Shown: piece after piece, positions 19,792 to 30,972 of the stretch
How positions within the stretch are numbered: position 1 is the stretch's first letter
Layout: each line of letters begins with the position of its first letter
Assembly (NCBI GenBank): GCA_030340625.1
Contig: JAOPHQ010005712.1
Coordinates: 119,501 to 183,500 of the forward strand
Origin: Merluccius polli
Lineage: Eukaryota; Chordata; Actinopteri; Gadiformes; Merlucciidae
Length of the DNA stretch: 64,000 nucleotides
Direction: 5' to 3'
Translations under genes and position numbers: made by a program
Notes under the pieces: model-generated
Told to the model about the DNA's origin: nothing
Seen by the model: the letters and a program-made list of their open reading frames with translations, nothing else
Databases searched by the model: none

Positions 19792-20747
19792 CTTACAGGT
19801 GAAAAGGCGCAATGTTACTGATCGGTGCTTTTATTTCTACATTCAGCAGAAGTGTGCACATATTTACGTGCTTAGGTGAAAAGGCGCAATGTTACTGATC
19901 GGTGCTCTTATTTTTACATTCAGCAGAAGTGTGCACATATTTACGTGCTTAGGTGAAAAGGCGCAATGTTACTGATCGGTGCTTTTATTTCTACATTCAG
20001 CAGAAGTGTGCACATATTTACGTGCTTAGGTGAAAAGGCGCAATGTTACTGATCGGTGCTCTTATTTCTACATTCAGCAGAAGTGTGCACATATTTACGT
20101 GATTACAGGTGAAAAGGCGCAATGTTACTGATCGGTGCTTTTATTTCTACATTCAGCAGAAGTGTGCACATATTTACGTGCTTAGGTGAAAAGGCGCAAT
20201 GTTACTGATCGGTGCTCTTATTTTTACATTCAGCAGAAGTGTGCACATATTTACGTGCTTAGGTGAAAAGGCGCAATGTTACTGATCGGTGCTTTTATTT
20301 CTACATTCAGCAGAAGTGTGCACATATTTACGTGCTTAGGTGAAAAGGCGCAATGTTACTGATCGGTGCTCTTATTTCTACATTCAGCAGAAGTGTGCAC
20401 ATATTTACGTGATTACAGGTGAAAAGGCGCAATGTTACTGATCGGTGCTTTTATTTCTACATTCAGCAGAAGTGTGCACATATTTACGTGCTTAGGTGAA
20501 AAGGCGCAATGTTACTGATCGGTGCTCTTATTTTTACATTCAGCAGAAGTGTGCACATATTTACGTGCTTAGGTGAAAAGGCGCAATGTTACTGATCGGT
20601 GCTTTTATTTCTACATTCAGCAGAAGTGTGCACATATTTACGTGCTTAGGTGAAAAGGCGCAATGTTACTGATCGGTGCTCTTATTTCTACATTCAGCAG
20701 AAGTGTGCACATATTTACGTGATTACAGGTGAAAAGGCGCAATGTTA
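19792..20747. repeat. ~77-bp satellite with a 310-bp four-monomer higher-order repeat
   Basis: Twelve or so monomers follow a fixed order. One monomer starts after GATTACAGG or CTTACAGG and reads GCTTTTATTTCTAC. The next reads GCTCTTATTTTTAC, the next GCTTTTATTTCTAC again, and the last GCTCTTATTTCTAC before the next GATTACAGG. GATTACAGG recurs at 20101, 20411 and 20721, a period of exactly 310 bp. The array ends within a monomer at about 20747. Confidence 0.95.
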
Positions 20748-21133
20748 AACATATTTGTAAGATAATAAGAAAATACTCACCATCAGCCTAACGGTAGCAG
20801 AAACTGATGGGTGCGCACGCAGGATCGTGAATTTTCGAGATGCGCATGCGCAGAACCACTAGGTAGCAGGATTTGATGGGTAGCAGAAATTGGCAGAACA
20901 CCGGGACTGCTATGGACATATATGGTTCGTTCCACTACAGCGTAATTTCATTGTTCGCAGTTCATTGGCTGTAGTGTGCGGCGCGCGTGATGAGTCATGA
21001 CTCGAGTGACTTCGTCCTCACGTGCGCCGCGTGAGAAGTTGCTAACAAGCATGTCGGAGGTACGCAAACGAAAACAGGTATGTACTCGGTCGGATCATCA
21101 CTTAATTATAAATTATATTAAGTATTAAACTGT
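20748..21133. other. Non-coding, GC-rich possible promoter region
   Basis: The stretch contains TGAGTCATGACTCG (AP-1-like palindrome) and CGCGCG-type CpG clusters. A short ATG at 21051 is followed by a GTATGT donor-like site at 21076. It may be the 5' end of the old hAT transposase whose remnant follows. I see no gene I can support. Confidence 0.3.
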
Positions 21134-22420
21134 GTGGGAAATGTGAGACAGCACTGCGGGGTCACGACGAGTCGGCGGACTCTCCGGGGATATTCCGGTG
21201 TATTTTTGAGACGGTGTGTGAGGGCGATGCTCGGCTTCAGCGGCACTATGACGCTCAGCCCGTATTCAAAGGGACATCAAGCACCATACAGAACGAACTA
21301 CTGCATGTATGAAGTGGACAGGGACGAGACAGCCAAACAAGTGGACGAGACATCATGTGTTGCTGTACAGGCCGACGCAGGCGCGTAGGAACCGGGGGGG
21401 ACACGTCCCCCCCAATGTTGACACCCACTAGCCCCGCCCCCGTAAAACATATATAAATTATAATTATTTTTTATTTTTTTGTGCAAACAACCTCTGCAAA
21501 GTACACCGTTACAAACTATTCATGCAAAGTATATTTTCCCGCAAAGTCACGACATCAACCCCTCCACACGACCACACCCACACACACACACATAGACATA
21601 GACACACACACTCACTGCTCTGGTGCACCGCCATCACCACCATCGCCGCCGCCGCCGCGAGCCGACAGAGAAGTGGGTCGGAACCGGGTCGTAGATAACA
21701 TGGAGGCCGGCGGAGACCGCGCGCTACGGAGCGGAGGCGCCGCGCGCGATTAGGTAGTCTCCACTGAAAAAGCCCAGTCCTATTCCCAGTCCCATCCCCA
21801 GTCCCATCCCAGTCTTAACCGGCGGAATCGCTCCCCCCCCCCCCCCCCACCCACACGGAGCGAGACATGAACCCGACCCTGCATTGAGGTAAGCACCGCG
21901 CGGCCGCCGCCGCTTCTGCCGCGGCGGGCGGCGTCCTCTTCTGCATCCATCCTCACTGTCTCCACCCGTCATCGTGTTGAGGGTGGAGGCGGCGGCTGGT
22001 CTATCGGCGTGAATGCATCGGGGCTTACATGCCTGTATTGGCCTATATGGGTTCGCTGTAGGCCCGTTTATTATGTCTATGTGTGTGTGACTGGGTGGGG
22101 GGGGGGGGGGGGGGTGATGGGTGGATGGTGATGGTGGTGGATGGTTGGTGAGTGTCGGGGTTTAGGACCGGGCGATGGCGGCTCCATCCACACGTTTCAG
22201 ACATGGGTTACGTGTTCATTATGTGCAACTGTACGATCGCAAATATGCCCCGCCCCCCCCCCCCCCCCACACACACACACACACACAAAAAACAAAAAAA
22301 ATCGGTCCCCCCCAATGTCTGAGTCCTTCCTACGCGCCTGGGCCGACGAGACAACGGATGTCTCCTGTAAACCACAGATGGTGATTGTGCTGCGATACCC
22401 TTTGCCATGTAACACAGTGA
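21134..22420 (+). pseudogene. Decayed hAT transposase remnant (DUF4371 type)
   Basis: Two short coding pieces on + flank a later insertion. Before it, a frame reads LQRHYDAQPVFKGTSS and then runs into a stop. After it, and across the target duplication, comes QADETTDVSCKPQMVIVLRY. DETTDVS is the first catalytic Asp motif of this hAT branch. The frame breaks soon after 22400. The remnant is interrupted exactly within QADETTD by the element at 21378-22340. Confidence 0.55.
21378..22340. mobile_element. 963-bp non-autonomous hAT element carrying CpG-rich sequence
   Basis: The termini CAGGCGCGTAGGAACC and TTCCTACGCGCCTG are inverted repeats, flanked by identical 8-bp GGCCGACG copies at 21370-21377 and 22341-22348. 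Inside are (CA)n tracts, C-runs and a CpG-rich block (21620-21960) that looks unlike the neighbouring transposons and more like a gene promoter or first exon. No transposase is present. Confidence 0.9.
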
Positions 22421-23073
22421 CAGTTAAGCGTTGTTCTTCAATTCTGTCAATTTTGTGTCTGTTTATGTTTGTCCCGACTTATATGTCCCCACTCCTGGCC
22501 TGCACCTTGTGGTGGTGAGTGGGCTTTAAACCAAGACAGGCCATTCTGAATCTTTTCTTTCACAGCTGTTATCTTTGATTTCTCCTCCAGGACACTGCCT
22601 AGGCCTATGCAGGGCTCTAGAGTGCGACCAATTTGGTCGCACGTGCGACCTAATTTCTCAATGGTGCGACTGAAAAAAATCTTAGGTCGCACTGGTGCGC
22701 CCAGCAGTTCGAGGGAAGAAAAAAAAAATCTCCGCGAATCTGAAAGTCTCCCTGTGGTTCAACAACAAACACACATTAGGCCCATATCATGGTCTAAACT
22801 AATCAGAGATAGTGAAGACCACCCCTCTGATTGGCCGTGGTCCAGATATTCCTGTACGTGTGTGTACGTCTGAAAACGTGTGCGTATGTTTGCTGCAGTT
22901 TGACAGAGAGGCGAGTAGCCTACACCAGTTAGATAAAGAGAGCAGAAGAGAAAAAATGAAAAGAACAATTGACAGCTTTTTTGTTAAGACTGTTCGGTTA
23001 AGGCCTGATCCAGAGCAATCAACCGGTGGCTCTGACACGGAGCCATCAACCTCCCAGGTTGTGTCAAGCCCTG

Positions 23074-23943
23074 GGGCCTCATTTATAAAGGTCTCTGCGC
23101 ACGAAAATGTTGCGGAAACAGGGATGAAATGTGCGTACGCATCTTTCACCGCCAACGTCGTGATTTATAGAAAAAAACCTTGCGGAAAAGAGTGCGCAGT
23201 TCTACGCATCCTTTCACCCTGGAGTAAAGCTCCCGCAACGTTTCTCAAACAGTGAACTCCGGAGAGGACCACAGGAAGAAGGTGGCGGTAATGCACTATA
23301 TGCGTTTGCAAACCGCCAATAACGCCAAAAGAAGAAGAAGATGCTGTAACCCCCGGAGCTCATTGCGGACCCAACGCACATTGCGCACCACATAGGCCTA
23401 TGAGTTATTTATTCATTTATATATTTATTTTATGAAAAGCACCCATTATATGAATTAAAGCAAAATTATGTTCAACACACTACAGCCCTTTCAAATCACA
23501 ATCCTCGGCCAGACCAACTGTATCACTTAAACATTTAAATAATGAGCTTGATAAATGAGCCACAAAATAGACGTGCGTTGGTCTACTTCATTTAAAGCAC
23601 TTCGATCTCCGAATCCGAAAAACGCTCTTTCTTTTTAAAAGGTGCATCCATTTTTCCGTCTAATGATTGGTCAGAAAAGGCTCCTTCCTACTTATAAATA
23701 TTAAGTGATTAATTAGCATTGACCTTTTAAGGACTATTAAGGGGTGGACTTGGGAGGAGCAGAGCGCTTGTGCACGCACGCCAAATTAGACGCACGTTGG
23801 TATTTATAACGAGAAGAGTGCGTACAGGTGTGCGCAGCAAGGTTTTATAAATCGGAATGTTTTTGTGCGTACGCACATTCTGAGGTTTGGGCGTACGCAA
23901 TGTTCTACGGAGGGTTTCACGCAGAGTTTTATAAATGAGGCCC
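23074..23943. mobile_element. MITE with GGGCCTCATTTATAAA ends
   Basis: Perfect 16-bp inverted termini (GGGCCTCATTTATAAA) are flanked by CTG on both sides (23071-23073 and 23944-23946). Removing the element restores the transposase reading frame exactly (Ser-Ser-Pro-Gly-Leu-Glu-Thr). Interior sequence is rich in GTGCGTACGCA motifs near both ends. A 3-bp duplication fits PIF/Harbinger-like elements but the family is not certain. Confidence 0.8.
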
Positions 23944-24374
23944 CTGGTCTGGAGACGGCATCATCAGATAATGAGCCACGTGCGATGGACTCCGAAGCAG
24001 AGCCCACTGAAATCAAAAAGGGTAAAATATATACATTTCGACGAGAGTGACTTGATCAGTTTCCATGGCTAAGATACAGTAAAGCCGACAGTATGATGCA
24101 CTGCACATACTGTAAAGAGTGTGGGAAGACCATGGCCGGCAATACCGCTTTTGTAACTGGTTGTAACACATTTCGCATTGAAACGCTAAAAAAGCACAAT
24201 GCATCTGCGAAACACACCACATGCCGTGATAAATGCACTGCCCAAGTGCCCCCTCTCCCCGCTGCCTTTCAGCGGCAGGCAGCAACAAATGCATCATCCG
24301 ACGAGGCAGGGATGATCATCAAGTTTAACGTTGCGTACCATATCGCCAAAGAAGAACTTCCCTTCACGAAGTTC

Positions 24375-25718
24375 GGTTACATGCCGCTATTCCGACATGC
24401 CGCTACTTAGACATTGACGTCTAGTGGTCGGAGTGGCGGCATTAATATTATTTTCCAAGCGTCCCACTACTGCGACAATTTTTTTCCCCCATTGTCTGAG
24501 TAGCGGCACTTTACTTTTTTTCAAACGTCCTGCCATTCCGACATGAGGCCATTAATATTTGTCATTATCATTGTACTTTAAATTAATTAATTAATGTGAT
24601 TATACCCATATGTTCTGGACTTAGCATACACGCAGCTTATGCATGGGTGTGACAAATACATGGGAAAACAATTTCTAAAAAGAGCCAATCATCCAACTTC
24701 GAGGCTGCCCCTAGTTGGTAATATATAGGACTAGCCTATCCATATCAAATCCAAAAGCAACAATCTTCATAACAAAATCAGAGTATCCTTTTCAAAAAAT
24801 ATTATTTCGCCGTTCTTAAATTAGGCTTCCACAGCGCAAAAAAGGTAGGCCTACACCTTGAAACTTTGTTCAATCAACTTAAAGTCCGATTAAACTTCAT
24901 TCAAAGGCAGTCCATAATTCTAATTAAATTGATTTCTAACGAACAAGTCCAAATTTCAGGTCCTAGAGCTTTATTCGTGCTTCTTCTTATATATTTTTAA
25001 GTAGACTGCTGGCCTGCACGCACAGAGTTTGTTTGATGCATGGAGTTTCAACCTTTTCCCCCTGAGAGCTGAATAAAAATGAGGAGAGCTCCCTGTCTTT
25101 TACATAATGTGTAGGCCTAACATTTATTCACATGGCCGGTTCAAAATCACCTAGTTTTTGACTGAAATGTGTGCCGATATCAATTATTGTGAAAAACATT
25201 GTTTGGAGTAGAGGTCTGCACTCGCGATGCAAATGGAAGCTCATTGCGGGTGCGGGCGGGATGATAGAGGTAGGCCTACATTTATTCTATATTAATAACT
25301 ATTATTATTATTATTCTATTGCACTTTCTATGAAAAGTAGGCCTAATTGTCATAATAGCGGTACCAAAAAAGATCGGATGCGGGCGGGATGATAGAGGTA
25401 GGCCTACATTTATTCTATATTAATAACTATTAATATTATTCTATTGCACTTTCTATGAAAAGTAGGCCTAATTGTCATATTAATAACTATTATTATTATT
25501 CTATTGCACTTTCTATGAAAAGTAGGCCTAATTGTCGTAATAGCGGTACCAAATTGTAGTAGGCCTAATTGTTGTAATAGCGGTACCAAATTGTCGTAAT
25601 AGCGGTACCAAAAAAGATCGGATTAGGGGCATGTCTAAATAGAGGCATGTCGTAATGACGGGATGTCGTAATGGAGGGTTGTCGTAATAACGGGCTGTCG
25701 TAATAAAGGGCGGACCCC
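24375..25718. mobile_element. Insertion with 10-bp TSD and iterated ends, unclassified
   Basis: The sequence CACGAAGTTC is present at 24365-24374 and again at 25719-25728, and joining at this point restores the transposase frame. The ends are loosely inverted: GCCGCTATTCCGACAT near the left, and the complement of GCCCTTTATTACGACA at the right. Several such units are iterated at each end. A long duplication of 9-10 bp is typical of Mutator-like elements. The interior has no transposase. Confidence 0.65.
25262..25620. repeat. Tandem repeats inside the 24375-25718 insertion
   Basis: Units containing TATTCTATTGCACTTTCTAT and AAAAGTAGGCCTAATTGTC recur three times, then a shorter GTAATAGCGGTACCAAA unit recurs several times. 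Confidence 0.8.
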
Positions 25719-26073
25719 CACGAAGTTCAAGGCAGAAATAATTCTTCAGAGGAAAAATGGCGTGAACGTAAACCTGACGTACAGCAATGATGTCGCGTGC
25801 GCCCAATTTATCGGAGTCATCGGAGATACATTAAAAAAAACATGGCATTCCTGATCGACGGAGACACAGATGTCTCCACAAAGGAATGTGTCATTGTGTA
25901 CGGTCGTATCTTGCAGAGAGGAAGACCAGTGAATATGCTTATTGGACACATTGAGGTCGAGCATGCCCATGCCCAAAGTAAGCCATGTCATGTCATGTAG
26001 CCTATGTCAATAATATGCCTATATAATATACCACTGCATTAACCATATACTATTCTTATCACAGAAAAATTAA

Positions 26074-26076
<3 letters not shown>

Positions 26077-26141
<65 letters not shown>
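26077..26141. repeat. (AT)n microsatellite
   Basis: About 32 uninterrupted AT dinucleotides in an intron of the transposase pseudogene. Confidence 0.98.
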
Positions 26142-26144
<3 letters not shown>

Positions 26145-28306
26145 AAAGGAAAATTTAAAAAAAGTAGATTGCATTGTAAACTCTTGATCTGGGAAGTAAA
26201 TGATACTATATTTTTTATTTGTTTAATTAGGAATTTATGCTGCCTCAAAGAAAGCATTTGCTGCTCTTGGGGACCAGTGCAGCAACTGGCTGGAGAAAGT
26301 CATTGCTCTGGGTGCTGATGGTGCTGCTGTAAATTTGGGCAGGAAAGGGGGTGTCATAGCCCTTCTGCAGCAAGAGGCAGGTGACCACATTGTGCCTTTC
26401 CACTGTATGCCTCACAGGTAAGACGAGAAGATAAGGTATGACTGACACCCTAAGTCACTATGGGTTATTTTCTTTTATAGAGAAGATGTATCTAAATTTA
26501 AGATGTGACTATCTTTTCAGATTGGAATTGGCAATGTTGTCAGTGCAGAGGGACAATCCCATGATGGCACAATTATACGACCTTCTGCATTTGATTTGGA
26601 AGACGTACCATTTCAGCCCAAAATCCATGAGAGAGCTCAGGGTCATTGGGGCTGACTTGGGGGTAAATGTGCTGATGCCCAGTGGGGTGAAGGGGACAAG
26701 GTGGCTCCCACATGTTTCCAGGGCCCTGGAGACATTTCTTAAACCTGGACAGTTCACTGCTGTGTACTACCACATGGATCATTTGGCAGGCTCCTCTGCC
26801 AATGCAGACATTGCAGGCAGAGCTACAAAGGCCAGTGCATTCTTTCATAATATTATGCCTTTCATTAGAGCCACTTACACCATTGTTATTGATTTTATTT
26901 GTTTTAGGAATTTAGTTCATCAATGTTCTTTGTGACTAATTTGTATTGTTGTATGATACAGGTTAAGAAATCAATCGAAGATGCCACTTTTGTGGCCTTT
27001 TGCCATTTTATTACTGACGTGTTCAGTAGCATTAGTAAGTTTAGCCTCCTACTTCAGAGGAATGACATCATCCTACCACAGGTAAGGGAGATGAAGTGGG
27101 ATGTGACATTTTGAATTGTGTTTGTGGTCATCATCAGCTGTGTTAATAATACAGCACTGTTATATCTAAACAGGCAGTTTGCAGCCTTGAAAAACTGCTG
27201 TTGACGACAGAGGCAATGGTTGCGAGACCCAAGCCTGATGGAAGACTGTCAGAGTTCCTGGCTGACATGAGGCTGCAGAGGAGGCAGCAGCAGGAAGAGG
27301 GTGACACGGCAATCTACAAATTCCAGGTATATGTATGGTTCTGTCTCTCATTTAAACAGAGAACAGTCTATTTGTACAAATATTTCCAATATCTAACTCA
27401 CAATCTTTATTTATGGTTTATGCAACACAGACAATAACACTGAAAGGAGAGGCATCAAAGCTGGCAGGAGATGATGTTGCTGCCACTAAACTCACGAAAG
27501 TAATGGATGCAACAATCAAATCCACTGTAAAACATCTGAACGCAAGATTCAGTAGCCTCCTAGGCAAGTGCAATCACCTGTGAGTCTGACACAACCAAGG
27601 CTGTCAAATGCTTCAATATTTTTAACCATGATAGCTGGCCAGAGAACCAACAGGACTTAGTGGACCATGGTGCTGATGACCTTGGATTTCTCTTGGATCA
27701 CTTCTCCACAGTCCTGAGAAGGTAGCTGGTGGATTACTACAATAGTATGTGTGCTTGTGGTAGATATTTTGTTCATGTGAACACTGATTAGCTGTGTAAT
27801 CCACATCATTTTCAGAAATGGTGTCAACACTGAGCTGGCAAAAGAAGAGTTTGTGTCCCTGAAGCTTTTGATTGCCAGGATGTTCAAAGACAAGACCTAC
27901 CTCAGCCTTTGGGAGCTCATGCTGACAAGAGAGCCCTACTGCTCAGAGCACAAGGTCAGTTTTTGTCAATGTTCTTTCTTAAGACTGTGTCAGTTTTGCT
28001 ATTTAACACATATTGATAAAATAAATCTCTTGAATGTATTTTTTCCCCAGAACATCCTGCACCTAGTACACATCATGCTGGTCCTCCCTGTCTCTGCTGC
28101 TGTTTGTGAAAGAGGGTTCTCTACACAGAAGAGGATCAAATCAGACACTAGGGCATCCCTTCATTCAGACACAGTGGAGGATCTGATAAGAATCAGTGTA
28201 GAGGGGCCAAGTCTGGAAGACTTTGATGCTAGAGAGAGTGTGGCAAGCTGGTTTAGCCAAGGTCAAAGAACAAGAAGGCCAAACTACAGGACTTGGCCAT
28301 CTGAGG

Positions 28307-28720
28307 TGCATGTGGCTGCAATGCAGGATGGTCCATGAGACATTGCCATGAGAGATGTTCAGTTTAAAAGCCCTTAAAAAACATGCACTTTTAATTTAGA
28401 TTTTCTTTTTATTTAATTGAATTAAGGTTAAATTTCAGCTCAGTGACGCACTTTTAGCAGCAGCACTTTTTCTTGTTACGTTTCTTGTACAATTGTGCTT
28501 CAAATAAAGAAGATGCATGTGGCTGCAATACAGGATGGTCCATGAGACATTGCCATGAGAGATGTTCAGTTTGAAGCCCTTAAAAAACATGCACTTTTAA
28601 TTTAGATTTTCTTTTTATTTAATTGAATTAAGGTTAAATTTCAGCTCAGTGACGCACTTTTAGCAGCAGCACTTTTTCTTGTTACGTTTCTTGTAAAATT
28701 GTGCTTCAAATAAAGAACTT
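28307..28720 (+). repeat. 207-bp direct duplication at the transposase 3' end
   Basis: The last 30 or so bases of the coding sequence and the following 3' sequence, ending with the AATAAA-like CAAATAAAGAA, are repeated head to tail with a period of 207 bp (copies at 28307 and 28514). Two poly(A) signals result. Confidence 0.9.
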
Positions 28721-28940
28721 TATGTTGACCAGATTGTTAGTTAATCATTTACAAGTCAATATTGCCTATATGGACAGCGATTTAAAAAAAAAAAAAAAAG
28801 TGAACCTGTAAAACTGCGGCGTTAAATGCGATGCGGTTGAAAATTTGGGTGCACCTAACTTTTGTGCTGGTGCACCTAAGAAAAAAAGTTAGGCGCACCA
28901 GTGCAACCAGTGCAAAAAGTTAGTCTAGAGCCCTGCTATG

Positions 28941-30192
28941 GGAGGTGTACTCCATGGTAACATGATATTGGGTTCTTATAGTAGCTCTTACAGCTGCACT
29001 AGTGTCATTTTAGGTTTGCAGAAGCTTAGTTTAAAGTTTAAAAACCTTTTAAAAACTATACTTTCATTATTGCAATGTTTTGATGTCAGCAATAAAAGAT
29101 TAAAAGCTGTACTAATGTACTTTATTAATTAAATATATATGATACATGGATAACAGTCACTTAGTTCAAAAACCAAAAGCCCAGCATACTGAATAGTGTT
29201 AAAGTATATTTTTATTTGTAATGGTTGTGACAGCCCCAGTACCTGCCTGCTGTCCTGGTTATCTTTCCACAGTTCCTTGTGGGTGGAGCTGAGGGCTGAA
29301 TAGAGAATGGGAAACACCAAGCCAGGGCTACAAACAGCATGGTGGGACACTGACACGTAAGTTAGACCAATGAAGAAAGCTCAATCTCTATTTTGAAATA
29401 CTTTAGCTTTTTTATGAAAATTACCAATTTTATTTGTAATATATTAGGGCTGTAACTTTTTCCAAAAATGAATTTCAAACAAATATAAAATGCCCCGTAA
29501 TTTGTTTGAATATATTCTAATACCCCCTCCACATTAGCTTGGTTTACTGATAGGTTTAGACGCTGTTTAGCGTATTACTGCCTTCCACAGGTCAGATGTT
29601 GAACTAGATTTTTACATACAGTCCTGTGTTGTGCAGGATAGCCGGGAGCAGGCGGAGTCAACCTCTACAAAGATCGCCATGACTGTGAAAACACATTTAA
29701 AATATATATATATTAGCCTAGCCCCACCTGTTTTTTACATGTAGAAACGCCACTGGATATGACACCTCATCCACTACCAATGTGTAGCACCCACCTGGGT
29801 GATGCACGGCAGCCAGTATGCGCTAGAACGCTCACCACACACTGGCTCAGTGGAGAGGTGAGGAATGAAACTATCCAATTAGAGACCAGGGGATGATTAG
29901 GTGGCCATGACTTGATCTCATTCATCTCATTCTGTCAGACAATCACTTTTTGGCACGACACCAGCAACCGGTGGTGGGGGAGTGGGGGGGTGAGGGGAGC
30001 TGAGGTGGTGGGGGAGTGCGGTAGTTGGGGGGCGAGGGGAGCTGAGGTGGGTTGCTGTGGGCGTGTCTATACCTGCTGAATGTAACCGCTGTGAAACAAT
30101 CAGGAAACAACTTTTTATTTCTCTGATTAATAACAGCTTTATCGAGGCCAGCGCTTGCTCTCTGTTGTTGGTACTCTGTTTCTCTACCAAAG

Positions 30193-30244
<52 letters not shown>

Positions 30245-30844
30245 CAGACACAAATCAAATTAAACTTCTTTGTGTCACTATTTTGCGGCATAAATTGCGT
30301 GTCAGACTCAGATTTAGAAGCTGGTACATGAAATAAAGCGTGAACACACAGGTAGATTATCAGAGTTTAGTCCGTGAATCCACCTGGATAGCCTCTGCTT
30401 CAGAGACATTTCAGGCTGTTAGCTGTACAGACTCAAACACACACACACACACACACACAGTTTATGAGAGTTTATGGGCTGCCTTGTTCTAGTTCTGCCT
30501 GCAGAGCCTAGTGAAAAAGTACAAAGGTTTGGAAATTTTACTTGTGCTTCATTTATTTTTGTATTATTTTATTGATTTTATTTTTTATTGAAGTACTTGA
30601 ATTTACCTGGATTATTTAATTTAAGCTATTTTGTAATTCATTAATTAATATTAATTTATTTTATTGATTAATTAAATGATTATTTTTGTCTGCCTGATTG
30701 AATGCATGTGAATGCATGACTACTTTTTACTTTTACTTGAGTCATATTATTCTGAAGTAACAGCAAAATTGAGTACAATTTTGGGCTACTCTACCCACCT
30801 CTGATATTGAACCTCTTAGCCTGCAAGATGTTTTTATTATAATT

Positions 30845-30919
<75 letters not shown>

Positions 30920-30960
30920 TACTGAGCCTACAAGATATATATTTGTTGTTTTAACCTTAA
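28941..30960. other. Intergenic, no gene seen
   Basis: This is AT-rich non-coding sequence with a (CT)n microsatellite at 30197-30239, a short (CA)n at 30437-30460 and a (TA)n tract at 30847-30917. The TM4 exon expected downstream of the 5-HT3-like gene A is not found here. Confidence 0.6.
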
Positions 30961-30972
30961 GTAAGACTAACC

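Larger units (their letters stand above)
22957..28338 (+). pseudogene. ZNF862/KIAA1586-like hAT transposase, multi-exon, interrupted
   Basis: It starts with MKRTIDSFFVK at 22957. The first exon is broken by a MITE at 23074-23943. It resumes with LETASSDNEP, then hits an in-frame TGA at 24048-24050, and continues with a TTF-like zinc finger (MHCTYCKECGKTM). A second insertion at 24375-25718 follows. The catalytic region comes next (FLIDGDTDVSTKECVI), with a frame slip in an A-run at about 25833. Later exons are 26231-26417, about 26521-26835, 26962-27081, about 27174-27326, about 27431-27565, about 27815-27953 and 28051-28338. The last carries the hAT dimerisation block (LPVSAAVCERGFSTQKRIKS). 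Intron boundaries follow GT-AG. The stop, the slip and the two insertions make it non-functional. Confidence 0.78.
22610..28935 (+). mobile_element. 6.3-kb hAT-like element with ZNF862-like transposase
   Basis: The ends CAGGGCTCTAGA and TCTAGAGCCCTG are perfect 12-bp inverted repeats. The same 5-bp CTATG lies outside both ends (22605-22609 and 28936-28940). The duplication is shorter than the usual eight bases, so either this branch uses a shorter one or the outer bases have diverged. Sub-terminal GGTCGCAC or GGTGCACCTAA repeats occur at each end. The element holds one multi-exon transposase gene and two later insertions. Confidence 0.75.

Noticed and set aside
14175..20747. 77-bp satellite considered as CRISPR or tRNA cluster
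   Set aside because: No spacers, no tRNA fold; fixed monomer order shows a higher-order satellite.
26039..26257. Ile-Tyr repeat frame
   Set aside because: Translation of an (AT)n microsatellite.
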